Origin: Streptomyces composti
GTDB taxonomy: Bacteria > Actinomycetota > Actinomycetes > Streptomycetales > Streptomycetaceae
NCBI RefSeq assembly: GCF_012034205.1
Contig: NZ_JAATEM010000019.1
Span: 1 to 64,000, forward strand
Length of the DNA stretch: 64,000 nucleotides
Reading direction: 5' to 3'
Shown: one piece after another, positions 32,661-41,455 of the stretch
Layout: every line of letters begins with the position of its first letter
Numbering within the stretch: the first letter of the stretch is position 1
The notes under the pieces: generated by a model
Told to the model about the DNA's origin: nothing
What the model saw: only the letters and a program-made list of their open reading frames with translations
The model's database searches: none
Position numbers and translations under genes: made by a program

Positions 32661-34136
32661 TCAGCCGGTGAGCTTCGCCAGCGCCGCGTCGATCCTGGCC
32701 AGTGACTTCTCCTTGCCCAGGACCTGCAGGGACTCGAAGAGCGGCAGGCCGACCGTGCGGCCGGTGACGGCGACCCGGACCGGGGCCTGCGCCTTGCCGA
32801 GCTTGAGACCGTGCGCCTCGCCCGCGGCCAGGACGGCCTCCTTCAGGGACTCCGGGGAGTTCCAGTCGGCGGCCTCGAGCTTCTCCCTGGCGGTGCGCAG
32901 CAGGGCGTCGCTGCCCTCCTTCATCGCCTTGTTCCAGCTGGCCTCGTCGAAGACCGGCTCGGGCAGGAAGAGGAAGTCGACGTTGTCGGTGATCTCCGAC
33001 AGCACCTTCACGCGGGTCTGCGCGTGCGGGGCGATGGCCTGCCACTTCTCCTCGTCGAAGGCCTCCGGCGCCCAGGGGGCGTGCGGGGCCTGCAGCCAGG
33101 GGCGGCAGCGCTCGGCGAAGTCCTTCACATCCAGCATGCGGATGTGGTCGGCGTTGATCGCCTCGCACTTCTTCAGGTCGAAGCGGGCCGGGTTGGGCTG
33201 CACCTCGGTGACGTCGAAGGCGGCGACCATCTCGTCCAGGGTGAAGACGTCCCGGTCGGGGGCGAGGGACCAGCCGAGCAGGGAGAGGTAGTTGAGCAGG
33301 CCCTCGGGCAGGAAGCCGCGCTCGCGGTAGAGGTTGAGCGAGGACTGCGGGTCGCGCTTGGAGAGCTTCTTGTTGCCCTCGCCCATCACGTACGGCAGGT
33401 GGGCGAAGCGCGGGGTCTCCTTGGCGATGCCCAGCTCGATCAGCGCCTTGTACAGGGCGATCTGCCGCGGGGTGGAGGAGAGCAGGTCCTCGCCGCGCAG
33501 CACGTGGGTGATCTCCATCAGGGCGTCGTCCACCGGGTTGACCAGCGTGTACAGCGGGGCGCCGTTGGCCCGGACGATGCCGTAGTCGGGGACGTTCTCC
33601 GGGGTGAAGGTCAGCTCGCCGCGGACCAGGTCGGTGAAGGTGATCGCCTCGTCGGGCATCCGGAAGCGGACGATCGGGGTGCGGCCCTGGGCCTTGTACT
33701 CCTCGACCTGGGCGTCGCTCAGCTCGCGGCAGTGGCCGTCGTAGCCGGAGGGCCGGCCGGCCGCGCGGGCGGCCTCGCGGCGGGTGTCCAGCTCCTCCTG
33801 GGAGCAGTAGCAGTGGTAGGCGTGGCCGGCGTCGAGCAGCTTCCGGGCGACGTCCCGGTAGATGTCCATGCGCTGCGACTGGCGGTAGGGCGCGTGCGGG
33901 CCGCCGACCTCGGGGCCCTCGTCCCAGTCCAGGCCCAGCCAGCGCATCGCGTCGAGCAGCTGGGTGTAGGACTCCTCGGAGTCGCGGGCCGCGTCGGTGT
34001 CCTCGATGCGGAAGACCAGGGTGCCCTGGTGGTGCTTGGCGAACGCCCAGTTGAACAGGGCGGTGCGGACCAGGCCCACATGGGGGTTGCCGGTCGGTGA
34101 GGGGCAGAAACGGACGCGTACGGGTGCGCTAGCCAC
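32661..34136 (-). CDS. gltX: Glutamyl-tRNA synthetase
   Basis: Charges tRNA-Glu and, in bacteria lacking GlnRS, also tRNA-Gln before transamidation. Class I features: VRFCPSPTGNPHVGLVRTAL (HIGH-like), IEDTDAARDSEESY, and GEGNKKLSKRDPQSSLNLYR (KMSKS-like KLSKR). About 491 residues, normal length. GTG 34136 (MASAPVRVRFCPSPTG) is preferred over TTG 34145; it overlaps the FAH-gene stop by 8 bases, indicating coupling. The five adjacent tRNA-Glu/Gln genes are its substrates, a notable linkage. Confidence 0.95.
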   Translation of the reverse strand: MASAPVRVRFCPSPTGNPHVGLVRTALFNWAFAKHHQGTLVFRIEDTDAARDSEESYTQLLDAMRWLGLDWDEGPEVGGPHAPYRQSQRMDIYRDVARKLLDAGHAYHCYCSQEELDTRREAARAAGRPSGYDGHCRELSDAQVEEYKAQGRTPIVRFRMPDEAITFTDLVRGELTFTPENVPDYGIVRANGAPLYTLVNPVDDALMEITHVLRGEDLLSSTPRQIALYKALIELGIAKETPRFAHLPYVMGEGNKKLSKRDPQSSLNLYRERGFLPEGLLNYLSLLGWSLAPDRDVFTLDEMVAAFDVTEVQPNPARFDLKKCEAINADHIRMLDVKDFAERCRPWLQAPHAPWAPEAFDEEKWQAIAPHAQTRVKVLSEITDNVDFLFLPEPVFDEASWNKAMKEGSDALLRTAREKLEAADWNSPESLKEAVLAAGEAHGLKLGKAQAPVRVAVTGRTVGLPLFESLQVLGKEKSLARIDAALAKLTG

Positions 34137-34914
34137 GCTTGACAACCTTGTTGGTGAGAGTGCCGATGCCTTCGATGGTGACGGCGACCTCGTCGCCGAC
34201 GTTGAGCGGGCCGACCCCGGCGGGGGTGCCCGTGAGGATGACGTCGCCGGGCAGCAGCGTCATGGCCTCGGAGATGTTGACGATCAGATCCTCGATCGAG
34301 TGGATCATCTCGCTGGTGCGGCCGAGCTGGCGCTGCTCGCCGTTGACGGTGAGCTGGACGGTCAGGTCGGAGGCGGCCCTCAGGTCCAGGCCGGTCTCCA
34401 CCCAGGGGCCGAGCGGGCAGGCGGTGTCGAAGCCCTTGGCCCTGGCCCACTGCTTCTCCCGCCGCTGGACGTCCCGGGCGGTGACGTCGTTGGCGCAGGT
34501 GTAGCCGAAGATCACGTCGGCGACGCGCTCACGCGGGACCTCCCGGCACATCCGGCCGATGACCACGGCCAGCTCGGCCTCGTGATGCACCTCCTGGGAG
34601 AAGGAGGGGTACTGGATCTCGTCCCCGTGGCCGATCACGGAGGTCGCCGGCTTGAAGAAGGCGAACGGGGCCTCGGGGACCTCGTTGCCCAGCTCACGGG
34701 CGTGCTCGGCGTAGTTGCGGCCGAAGGCGACGACCTTGTTGGGGAGCACCGGGGGCAGCAGCCTGACCTTGCTCACCGGGACCTTGGTGCCGGAGAGCTC
34801 GAAGTCCGCGAACGGGATGCCCTTGATGATGTCCAGGACGAGCTCGTCCTGCCGGTCGCCTTCGACCGCGCCGAAGGCGACGTTCCCGTCGATGGAGAAT
34901 CTGGCGATGCGCAC
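34129..34914 (-). CDS. Fumarylacetoacetate hydrolase-family enzyme
   Basis: A 261-residue FAH-fold protein, a metal-dependent C-C hydrolase or decarboxylase family. It has KVVAFGRNYAEHARELG, the metal-binding HHEAELAVVIGR, FGYTCANDVTARDVQ, GFDTACPLGPWV and GDVILTGTPAGVGPLNVGD. The substrate cannot be told from sequence; related actinobacterial enzymes act on acylpyruvates or oxaloacetate. GTG 34914. Overlaps gltX, as in S. coelicolor. Confidence 0.88.
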   Translation of the reverse strand: MRIARFSIDGNVAFGAVEGDRQDELVLDIIKGIPFADFELSGTKVPVSKVRLLPPVLPNKVVAFGRNYAEHARELGNEVPEAPFAFFKPATSVIGHGDEIQYPSFSQEVHHEAELAVVIGRMCREVPRERVADVIFGYTCANDVTARDVQRREKQWARAKGFDTACPLGPWVETGLDLRAASDLTVQLTVNGEQRQLGRTSEMIHSIEDLIVNISEAMTLLPGDVILTGTPAGVGPLNVGDEVAVTIEGIGTLTNKVVKRG

Positions 34915-35050
34915 GGGATGCTTGGCCCCTTGACTGATGCGGCTGGAGTCTGACGCTCCAGGCTAGCGCGGCGGCGCGCTCGGGCCTCGACCATGACCGG
35001 CGCGGGGGCCGCGGGGCGCATGGGGAGCGTGGCACGCGGGAGGCATGATG

Positions 35051-35082
35051 AAGGGGCGCCCCGCGGTGGCCGGGCGCCCCTT
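35051..35082 (-). terminator. Terminator after the small peptide gene
   Basis: Perfect 11-bp stem AAGGGGCGCCC / GGGCGCCCCTT (35051-35061, 35072-35082) with a 10-base loop, between the small peptide gene and the FAH gene. Suggests the small gene has its own transcript. Confidence 0.65.
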
Positions 35083-35128
35083 GCGTTTCGTCTGAGCAAT
35101 CCGACGCCGGTGCGCGTACTGACTGGTG

Positions 35129-35320
35129 TCAGTTGTTCGCGGCACCCGCCGTGGCCGGGATCTCCGTGAGGATGGTGCGCTTGGGGTTCGCTGTCTGGGC
35201 CGGGAGTTCGACGGGGTGCTCCTGCTGGACCGGCGTCTGCAGTTCCTCGCTGTCCTCGAGGTGTGCCAGCGTCGTGCGCCGCGGGTTGGCGATCTTGTGG
35301 AACATCATCGTCGTCTTCAC
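35129..35320 (-). CDS. Small peptide with an internal NPxRTxL duplication
   Basis: 63 residues from ATG 35320. Two similar blocks, IANPRRTTLAHLED near the start and TANPKRTILTEIPA near the end, flank a Glu/Gln-rich centre (SEELQTPVQQEHPVELP). There are no cysteines and no signal peptide. The codons are GC3-biased and a dedicated terminator follows, so it is probably real. I do not recognise a family. It could be a small regulatory or precursor-like peptide, but no modifying enzyme lies nearby. An upstream TTGAATGTTTA motif resembles the yceI promoter. Confidence 0.6.
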   Translation of the reverse strand: MKTTMMFHKIANPRRTTLAHLEDSEELQTPVQQEHPVELPAQTANPKRTILTEIPATAGAANN

Positions 35321-35904
35321 TGTTGACTTGACCCTGTCCTCTGTGTGCTTGGTGCCGTTACAGATGCATCCATCTTGTAAAGCGTCAGGCTAAACATTCA
35401 ATTCCGTACGGACGGCGCCCGGCAGCCATGATCGGCGTGTGAGTTTCCTCACGAATCGACGGACAAACCGGTCATTCCGACGCCCACCCCCGCCCTCCGG
35501 AATCGGACATTGCACCCCTGAAGCCGTCATTCCGCTCCTGATCATCGCGACTGGGACACCTGTGCGACGCCCCGACGGCCAGGGAAAGTTGCCCCAGCCT
35601 GCCCCGTTTACCCCAAGTTCTCCCTCACGGCAGGTGACCGCGCCCTCACTCCTCGTCATGTGTGTCACGGCCTCGTCCACGGGCCTTGTTGGAGATCCGG
35701 CACTGTGCTGGAATTCCACGGACCGCCGCAGGATCGAGCCGGCGCACAGGGGGCGCACAGACGCGCCGAAGTGGCGGCGAGAAGGGGGAGCCAGCGCCGG
35801 TCATCCACGACCACCACGGGGGCGCTTTCAGGGCGCCCCCTGACGCCGACACCGTGCCTGGCCGTTCACCCGGCAAGGCGCCTGGTCCAGAGGTTGCGAC
35901 GCTA
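35321..35904. other. 584-base intergenic region before the first conservon
   Basis: No supported gene. The left edge holds, on the minus strand, TTGAATGTTTA (35401-35391), a possible -35 of the small peptide gene with TACAAG 16 bases on. The right part must hold the cvnA promoter, but I see no strong match. Bases 35440-35640 are less GC-rich than their surroundings. Confidence 0.5.
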
Positions 35905-38900
35905 GTGCAGGGACGTTTCAAGAGGGATGGCAGCGCTTCGGCCGAGCCGGAGCACGGCGGGACTGGCCCGATGGCCGTCAGCTCCTCGCCCCAGCACGCC
36001 CAGAACCAGGGCCCGGCCGGCTCCGGTGACGGCGGCGATCGCGCGCGCCCCGGCGGCGCCGCGCCCGCGGGTGCTCCGGGCCCGGCCCCGGCGGCTCCCC
36101 GGCCCCCGAAGGCCCCCACCGGCCCGGGTTCGCGAATAGCCCTGCGCAACTGGCGGATCTCCACCCGTCTGGTGTCGCTGCTCGCCCTCCCCGTGGTCGC
36201 GGCCACCTCGCTGGGTGCGCTGCGCATCAACGAGTCGATGAACGACATCCAGCAGCTCGACAACATGAAGCTGCTGACGGACATGACCAAGCAGGCCACC
36301 GAGCTGGCGCTCGCCCTCCAGGAGGAGCGCGACCAGTCGGCCGGCCCGCTGGCGCACAACGGCAGCGCCACCGACTTCACGGTCAAGGGTCTGCGCGAGA
36401 AGACCGACCGGGCGATGAAGAACTTCGTCGACTCCACCGAGGAGGTCGACGACGCGGACAAGGAGGGCGAGCTCAGCGGTGTCCGCGAGAAGCTGGTCCA
36501 GGTCGCCAGCGACCTGCAGCAGATCGAGAAGGTCCGCAAGACGGCCTACGCCCAGAAGAACAACTCCACGCAGACCGTCGAGGCCTACCACCGCCTGATC
36601 GAGAACCTGATCGACCTCTCGCAGGACATGGCGGAGGCGACCAGCAACCCCGACATGATCAAGCGCACCCGTGCGCTGGCGTCGTTCTCCACCGCCAAGG
36701 AGTACGCCTCCATCCAGCGCGCGGCCATCGCGGCGGCGCTGCCGGCCAACAACAACACCGCCGGCAAGCTCTCCGAGAACGACCGCCTCTACGCCGAGGG
36801 CGCGCGCAACAGCGAGAAGTCCGAGCTGGATGCCTTCAAGAGCATCTACGGCGAGGACAAGGCCGCCGAGCTGCTGGCGCCGGTCACGGACGGCAACCCG
36901 ACCATCAAGGCGACCGACAAGTACGCCGGCCGGGCCCTGGTCTCCGCCGACGGTCTGGCCGCGGCGGGCAAGCGCTCCTACCGCGACTGGCTGGACGACA
37001 GCTCCACCAAGATCCAGCAGATGAAGTTCATCGAGCACACGCTGCTGGAGGAGATGGAGCAGAAGGCCCGTGAGCTGCGCAACGCCACCGAGCGCGACGC
37101 GATCATCTCCGGTGCCCTGATCCTCCTCGTCCTCGGCGTGTCGCTGGTCGGCGCCTTCGTGGTGGCCCGCTCCATGATCCGCTCGCTGCGCCGCCTGGAG
37201 GAGACCGCCACCAAGGTCGCCCAGGAACGCCTGCCCGAGCTGGTCAAGCAGCTCTCCGAGTCCGACCCGCAGGACGTCGACACGTCCGTGGAGTCGGTCG
37301 GTGTGCACTCCCGCGACGAGATCGGCCGGGTGGCCGCGGCCTTCGACGACGTGCACCGCGAGGCGGTCCGCCTCGCCGCCGAGCAGGCCCTGCTGCGGGG
37401 CAACGTCAACGCGATGTTCACCAACCTCTCGCGCCGCTCCCAGGGTCTGATCCAGCGCCAGCTGTCGCTGATCTCCGAGCTGGAGTCCCGCGAGGCCGAC
37501 CCGGACCAGCTGTCCTCGCTGTTCAAGCTGGACCACCTCGCCACGCGTATGCGCCGTAACGGTGAGAACCTGCTGGTTCTCGCGGGTGAGGAACCGGGCC
37601 GCCGGTGGACCCGCCCGGTCCCGCTGGTCGACGTGCTGCGCGCCGCCGCCTCCGAGGTGGAGCAGTACGAGCGCATCGAGCTGGCCGCCGTGCCGTCCAC
37701 CGAGGTGGCCGGCCGCGTGGTCAACGACCTCGTGCACCTGCTCGCCGAGCTGCTGGAGAACGCCACCTCGTTCTCCTCGCCGCAGACCAAGGTCAAGGTC
37801 ACCGGTCACGCCCTGCCCGACGGCCGGGTGCTGATCGAGATCCACGACACCGGTATCGGTCTGTCGCCGGAGGACCTGGCCGCGATCAACGAGCGGCTCG
37901 CCTCGCCGCCCACCGTGGACGTGTCGGTCTCCCGCCGCATGGGTCTGTTCGTGGTCGGCCGTCTGTCCCAGCGCCACGGCATCCGCATCCAGCTGCGCCC
38001 CTCCGACTCCGGCGGTACGACCGCGCTGGTCATGCTGCCCGTCGATGTCGCCCAGGGCGGCAAGAAGCCGCAGGGCAAGCCCGGCCAGCCCGGTGGCGGC
38101 GGCGGTCCGGCCGCCGCGCAGGCCGCCGCCGGCGCCGCTGCCGCACGGCGCGCCGCCGCGGGCGGTCAGTCCTCCGCCGGTGCCGTGGGCGCGGGTGCGC
38201 CCGGCGGGCGCCTCGGCGCGGGCCAGGGTGCCCGGGCCGCGCTGCCCGGCCGGGACGGTGCCGGACGGCCGGGCGGTGGCCCGGGCGCTCCGCGCGGCCC
38301 GCAGGGCCCGTCCAAGGGCGGCTCCCCGTTCGACCAGGGCGCTCCCGCCGCTCCCCCGGCTCCTTCCGCGCCCCCGGCCGGTCCGCCGCAGGGCCGTCCC
38401 GCCCCCGCCGGCGCGGGCGCCGGTTTCGGCGGCGGCCGTCCGGCGCCGGGCGCCCCGCAGGGCCTGCAGGCCGCGGGCCCGGCCGGGACGCAGGGCCAGA
38501 ACGCCTCCGGCGGCCGGGGCCAGGCGCCCCAGCGGGGCGGCAACGGCCCCGAGCGCGGCCGTCGGCCGCAGCTGCCGCCGCGCGGCGGTGCGCGCCCCGA
38601 ACTGCCCGGCGGCGACCAGCAGCAGCCGCGCACGCCGAGCTGGAGCGACGAGCGGGCCGAGCCCGCGGTGCCGCGTGCCTCGCTGGACGCGCCGCGCGGC
38701 CACGAGGAGCCGGACGTCTCCCGCACGGCCGCCATGCCGCGCGTCGACGACCGGCAGGGCCCCGGCTCCACGGCCGAGATCCCGCGTTACGACGAGCGTC
38801 AGGCCGCCGGTGCCCAGGCTCCCGGCGCGGGCGACCCGCAGAACACGGGCCAGTTCGTCCGCGGCGACGTCTACGGCGCCCCCGCGGGCCGCCAGGGCGC

Positions 38901-39555
38901 GCAGAATCCGGCCGACACCGGCCAGTTCGCCACGCAGAACTACTCCGCCGGCGCCACCGGCCAGTACCAGGCGCAGGCCCAGGACGGCTCCACCACGGGC
39001 CAGTACCAGCGTCCGCAGGTCAACGGGGCCCCGCAGGCCCCGCAGCAGCGGCCGGCGCCGCGTGAGCCGGAGGCGCTGCCCCCGGCCAGCGGTCCCGGCG
39101 ACGGACGCACCCCGCTCTACGACACCCTGGAGACCAACTGGTTCCGGGGCCGTCGGGAGCGTCTGGCGCAGTCGCAGAACGGCAGCGCCCCGGCTGCCGC
39201 TCCGCAGCAGTCCCAGCAGCAGCCGCAGGGGGCCTCCGGCCCTCAGCGGTCCGCTTCCACCACTGCCTGGCGCAGCTCGCCCAACGACGAGCTGGTCCGG
39301 CAGGCCGAACGCGTCCGCAAGCCGGCCGCGGGCGGTGTCACCACCTCCGGCCTGCCGCGCCGGGTCCCCCGGGCGAACCTCGTCCCGGGCACGGCTCAGC
39401 AGCAGACCCACACGAGCGGTCCGCAGGTCTCGCGTGCGCCCGACGACGTGCGCGGCCGGCTGACCAATCTCCGTCGGGGAATCGCACAGGGCCGCCAGGC
39501 GGGGGCCTCCCAGACCGGGAGCTTCCCGCGGCCCACTCACCAGCAGGAGCGTTAG
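35905..39555 (+). CDS. cvnA: Conservon protein CvnA: sensor histidine kinase-like (first conservon)
   Basis: Membrane sensor of about 1216 residues. After a disordered Pro/Ala leader come TM1 (about 86-108, RLVSLLALPVVAATSLGALR), an extracytoplasmic nitrate/nitrite-sensing (NIT)-like domain, TM2 (about 399-422, ISGALILLVLGVSLVGAFVV), a HAMP region, the FKLDHLATRMRRNGENLLVL dimerisation helix and an HATPase domain (LLAELLENATSF near 612; IHDTGIGL; MGLFVVGRLSQRHGI). No standard H-box is evident. A ~500-residue Pro/Gly/Gln-rich tail ends in a motif shared with the second CvnA. Start is uncertain; GTG 35905 (VQGRFKRDGS) is the best choice. Confidence 0.9.
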   Translation: MQGRFKRDGSASAEPEHGGTGPMAVSSSPQHAQNQGPAGSGDGGDRARPGGAAPAGAPGPAPAAPRPPKAPTGPGSRIALRNWRISTRLVSLLALPVVAATSLGALRINESMNDIQQLDNMKLLTDMTKQATELALALQEERDQSAGPLAHNGSATDFTVKGLREKTDRAMKNFVDSTEEVDDADKEGELSGVREKLVQVASDLQQIEKVRKTAYAQKNNSTQTVEAYHRLIENLIDLSQDMAEATSNPDMIKRTRALASFSTAKEYASIQRAAIAAALPANNNTAGKLSENDRLYAEGARNSEKSELDAFKSIYGEDKAAELLAPVTDGNPTIKATDKYAGRALVSADGLAAAGKRSYRDWLDDSSTKIQQMKFIEHTLLEEMEQKARELRNATERDAIISGALILLVLGVSLVGAFVVARSMIRSLRRLEETATKVAQERLPELVKQLSESDPQDVDTSVESVGVHSRDEIGRVAAAFDDVHREAVRLAAEQALLRGNVNAMFTNLSRRSQGLIQRQLSLISELESREADPDQLSSLFKLDHLATRMRRNGENLLVLAGEEPGRRWTRPVPLVDVLRAAASEVEQYERIELAAVPSTEVAGRVVNDLVHLLAELLENATSFSSPQTKVKVTGHALPDGRVLIEIHDTGIGLSPEDLAAINERLASPPTVDVSVSRRMGLFVVGRLSQRHGIRIQLRPSDSGGTTALVMLPVDVAQGGKKPQGKPGQPGGGGGPAAAQAAAGAAAARRAAAGGQSSAGAVGAGAPGGRLGAGQGARAALPGRDGAGRPGGGPGAPRGPQGPSKGGSPFDQGAPAAPPAPSAPPAGPPQGRPAPAGAGAGFGGGRPAPGAPQGLQAAGPAGTQGQNASGGRGQAPQRGGNGPERGRRPQLPPRGGARPELPGGDQQQPRTPSWSDERAEPAVPRASLDAPRGHEEPDVSRTAAMPRVDDRQGPGSTAEIPRYDERQAAGAQAPGAGDPQNTGQFVRGDVYGAPAGRQGAQNPADTGQFATQNYSAGATGQYQAQAQDGSTTGQYQRPQVNGAPQAPQQRPAPREPEALPPASGPGDGRTPLYDTLETNWFRGRRERLAQSQNGSAPAAAPQQSQQQPQGASGPQRSASTTAWRSSPNDELVRQAERVRKPAAGGVTTSGLPRRVPRANLVPGTAQQQTHTSGPQVSRAPDDVRGRLTNLRRGIAQGRQAGASQTGSFPRPTHQQER

Positions 39556-39978
39556 TTGAGCCCGATGAGCCAGGCGGCACAAAATCTCAACTGGTTGATC
39601 ACGAACTTCGTGGACAACACCCCCGGGGTGTCCCACACCGTCGTGGTGTCCGCCGACGGCCTTCTGCTGGCGCTGTCCGAGGGCTTTCCGCGCGACCGCG
39701 CGGATCAGCTCGCCGCCGTCGCCTCGGGACTGACCTCCCTGACGGCCGGCGCCTCGAGAATCTTCGAGGGCGGCAACGTCGCGCAGACGGTGGTGGAGAT
39801 GGAACGGGGGTTTCTTTTTCTCATGTCCATCTCCGACGGCTCTTCCCTGGCCGTCCTGGCACACCCCGACTGCGACATCGGCCTCGTCGGCTACGAGATG
39901 GCGCTCCTGGTCGACCGCGCGGGAGCGGTCCTCACCCCGGACCTGCGCGCCGAACTACAGGGAAGTCTGCTCCACTGA
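39556..39978 (+). CDS. cvnB: Conservon protein CvnB: roadblock/LC7 protein (first conservon)
   Basis: 140 residues with the roadblock/LC7 fold (NLNWLITNFVDNTPGVSHTV VVSADGLLLALSEG, GGNVAQTVVEMERGFLFLMS). In the GTPase-based conservon complex it links CvnA to the GTPase CvnD. TTG 39556 directly abuts the cvnA stop and has AGGAG 7 bases upstream; ATG 39565 is the alternative. Very close to the copy at 44721. Confidence 0.92.
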   Translation: MSPMSQAAQNLNWLITNFVDNTPGVSHTVVVSADGLLLALSEGFPRDRADQLAAVASGLTSLTAGASRIFEGGNVAQTVVEMERGFLFLMSISDGSSLAVLAHPDCDIGLVGYEMALLVDRAGAVLTPDLRAELQGSLLH

Positions 39979-40100
39979 ACGGCCCCGGCACCACCCGTCT
40001 CACCACATCACCGTCCGGCCGCCACAATTTCCCCCCACCGGCCCACACCCAGACGGCACGACTGACCGACTTGCTGTCACGTCCGGAGGATTGAGGATTC

Positions 40101-40496
40101 ATGACCCCGCCCACCGCCTCTCATGATCCGTACGCGGAGCCGTACGAGGACGAGGGCGACCAGCCGCTGGTCCGTCCGTACGCGATGACCGGCGGCCGGA
40201 CCCGGCCGCGCTACCAGCTGGCCATCGAGGCGCTGATCAGCTCGACCGCGGATCCGGCAGCACTCATGGGGCTCCTTCCGGAGCATCAGCGCATCTGCCA
40301 CCTCTGCCGAGAGGTGAAGTCGGTCGCGGAGGTCTCGGCGCTCCTCAACATGCCACTGGGCGTCGCCCGGATCCTGGTGGCCGACCTCGCCGAGGCGGGC
40401 CTCGTCGCGATCCACCAGCCGGGCGGCGACGAGGCGACCGGCGCCCCGGACGTGACACTGCTCGAAAGGGTGCTCAGTGGACTTCGCAAGCTCTAG
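40101..40496 (+). CDS. cvnC: Conservon protein CvnC: DUF742 (first conservon)
   Basis: 131-residue DUF742 protein (LVRPYAMTGGRTRPRYQLAI EALISST, RICHLCREVKSVAEVSALLN, MPLGVARILVADLAEAGLVA, DVTLLERVLSGLRKL). The central part looks like a winged-helix. The N-terminus is a short acidic stretch, unlike the longer leader of the second CvnC. Its 3' end overlaps cvnD by 20 bases. Confidence 0.92.
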   Translation: MTPPTASHDPYAEPYEDEGDQPLVRPYAMTGGRTRPRYQLAIEALISSTADPAALMGLLPEHQRICHLCREVKSVAEVSALLNMPLGVARILVADLAEAGLVAIHQPGGDEATGAPDVTLLERVLSGLRKL

Positions 40497-41067
40497 CGGC
40501 GGGGCGGTCTCCGACGCCCGTGCCACCACGTCCGCGAAGATCGTGGTGGCGGGCGGTTTCGGCGTCGGCAAGACCACGTTCGTCGGCGCCGTCTCGGAGA
40601 TCAACCCGCTGCGCACCGAGGCCGTCATGACCTCCGCCAGCGCGGGGATCGACGACCTCACCCACACCGGGGACAAGACCACCACCACGGTGGCCATGGA
40701 CTTCGGGCGCATCACGCTGGACCAGGACCTGATCCTCTACCTGTTCGGCACGCCGGGACAGGACCGCTTCTGGTTCATGTGGGACGACCTGGTGCGCGGC
40801 GCCATCGGCGCGGTCGTGCTGGTGGACACCCGCCGGCTCGCGGACTGCTTCCCGGCGGTGGACTACTTCGAGAACAGCGGCCTGCCGTTCGTGGTGGCGC
40901 TCAACGGATTCGACGGGCAGCAGCCCTACCAGCCCGAAGAGGTCCGCGAGGCGCTGCAGATCGGCCCCGACACCCCCATCATCACCACCGACGCCCGGCA
41001 CCGGGCGGACGCCAAGAGCGCGCTGATCACGCTGGTCGAGCACGCCCTGATGGCGCGCCTGAGGTGA
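40477..41067 (+). CDS. cvnD: Conservon protein CvnD: small GTPase-like (first conservon)
   Basis: 196-residue MglA/Ras-like GTP-binding protein. The P-loop GGFGVGKTTFVGAVSEI and switch-2 FGTPGQDRFWFMWDDLVRGA are clear, followed by VVLVDTRRLADCFPAVDYFE and VALNGFDGQQPY. It associates with the membrane through CvnA-C in the known Cvn9 complex. GTG 40477 lies inside cvnC. Nearly identical to the second CvnD (45791) after the first ~17 residues. Confidence 0.93.
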   Translation: MDFASSSGGAVSDARATTSAKIVVAGGFGVGKTTFVGAVSEINPLRTEAVMTSASAGIDDLTHTGDKTTTTVAMDFGRITLDQDLILYLFGTPGQDRFWFMWDDLVRGAIGAVVLVDTRRLADCFPAVDYFENSGLPFVVALNGFDGQQPYQPEEVREALQIGPDTPIITTDARHRADAKSALITLVEHALMARLR

Positions 41068-41139
41068 TCTCAAGTCGGTGAACGATGACGGCAGTTGTCG
41101 CGGCGGATGATCTCGGTGCACCGGGGTCGGCTGTGTCCT

Positions 41140-41168
41140 TTGACACGGTCGGCCCCGGTGTTCATAAC
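41140..41168 (+). promoter_or_regulatory. Candidate promoter of the second conservon
   Basis: TTGACA (41140-41145, perfect -35), 17-base spacer, CATAAC (41163-41168). It lies about 290 bases before cvnA in the 388-base gap between the two conservons, which holds no gene that I can support and is locally AT-richer. Confidence 0.5.
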
Positions 41169-41455
41169 GTTTCGGCAGAGGAATCCGGGCGGACCGACAC
41201 TCGTCGCGTTCACGCAGTATCACTGTGCTCACATCCAGCCCGCCTTTTGCCGCACCTCGCTCTTTATGACCGTTTTATCTGGTGCTTACGCGGGCCGTCA
41301 CTGATCGTTTCCGTTGTTTGGAAGTCCGCAGGTCGGCATGCTGGAATGCCTGAACTGCCCATCGGTCAAAGACGTACCAAGAAGTCGATGGTGAGCAGGG
41401 CTCTGAGACACTGCGGCACAACGAAGGTGCCGACCGCCGAGAGGTTGTTGGTCGA

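Noticed and set aside
35902..39864. A 1320-codon minus-strand frame opposite the first cvnA
   Set aside because: It is a shadow of the GC-rich coding strand; the plus strand has the HATPase and HAMP motifs.
41068..41455. A gene in the gap between the two conservons
   Set aside because: The only plus-strand frame there is unlike Streptomyces coding sequence in composition and overlaps the candidate promoter.
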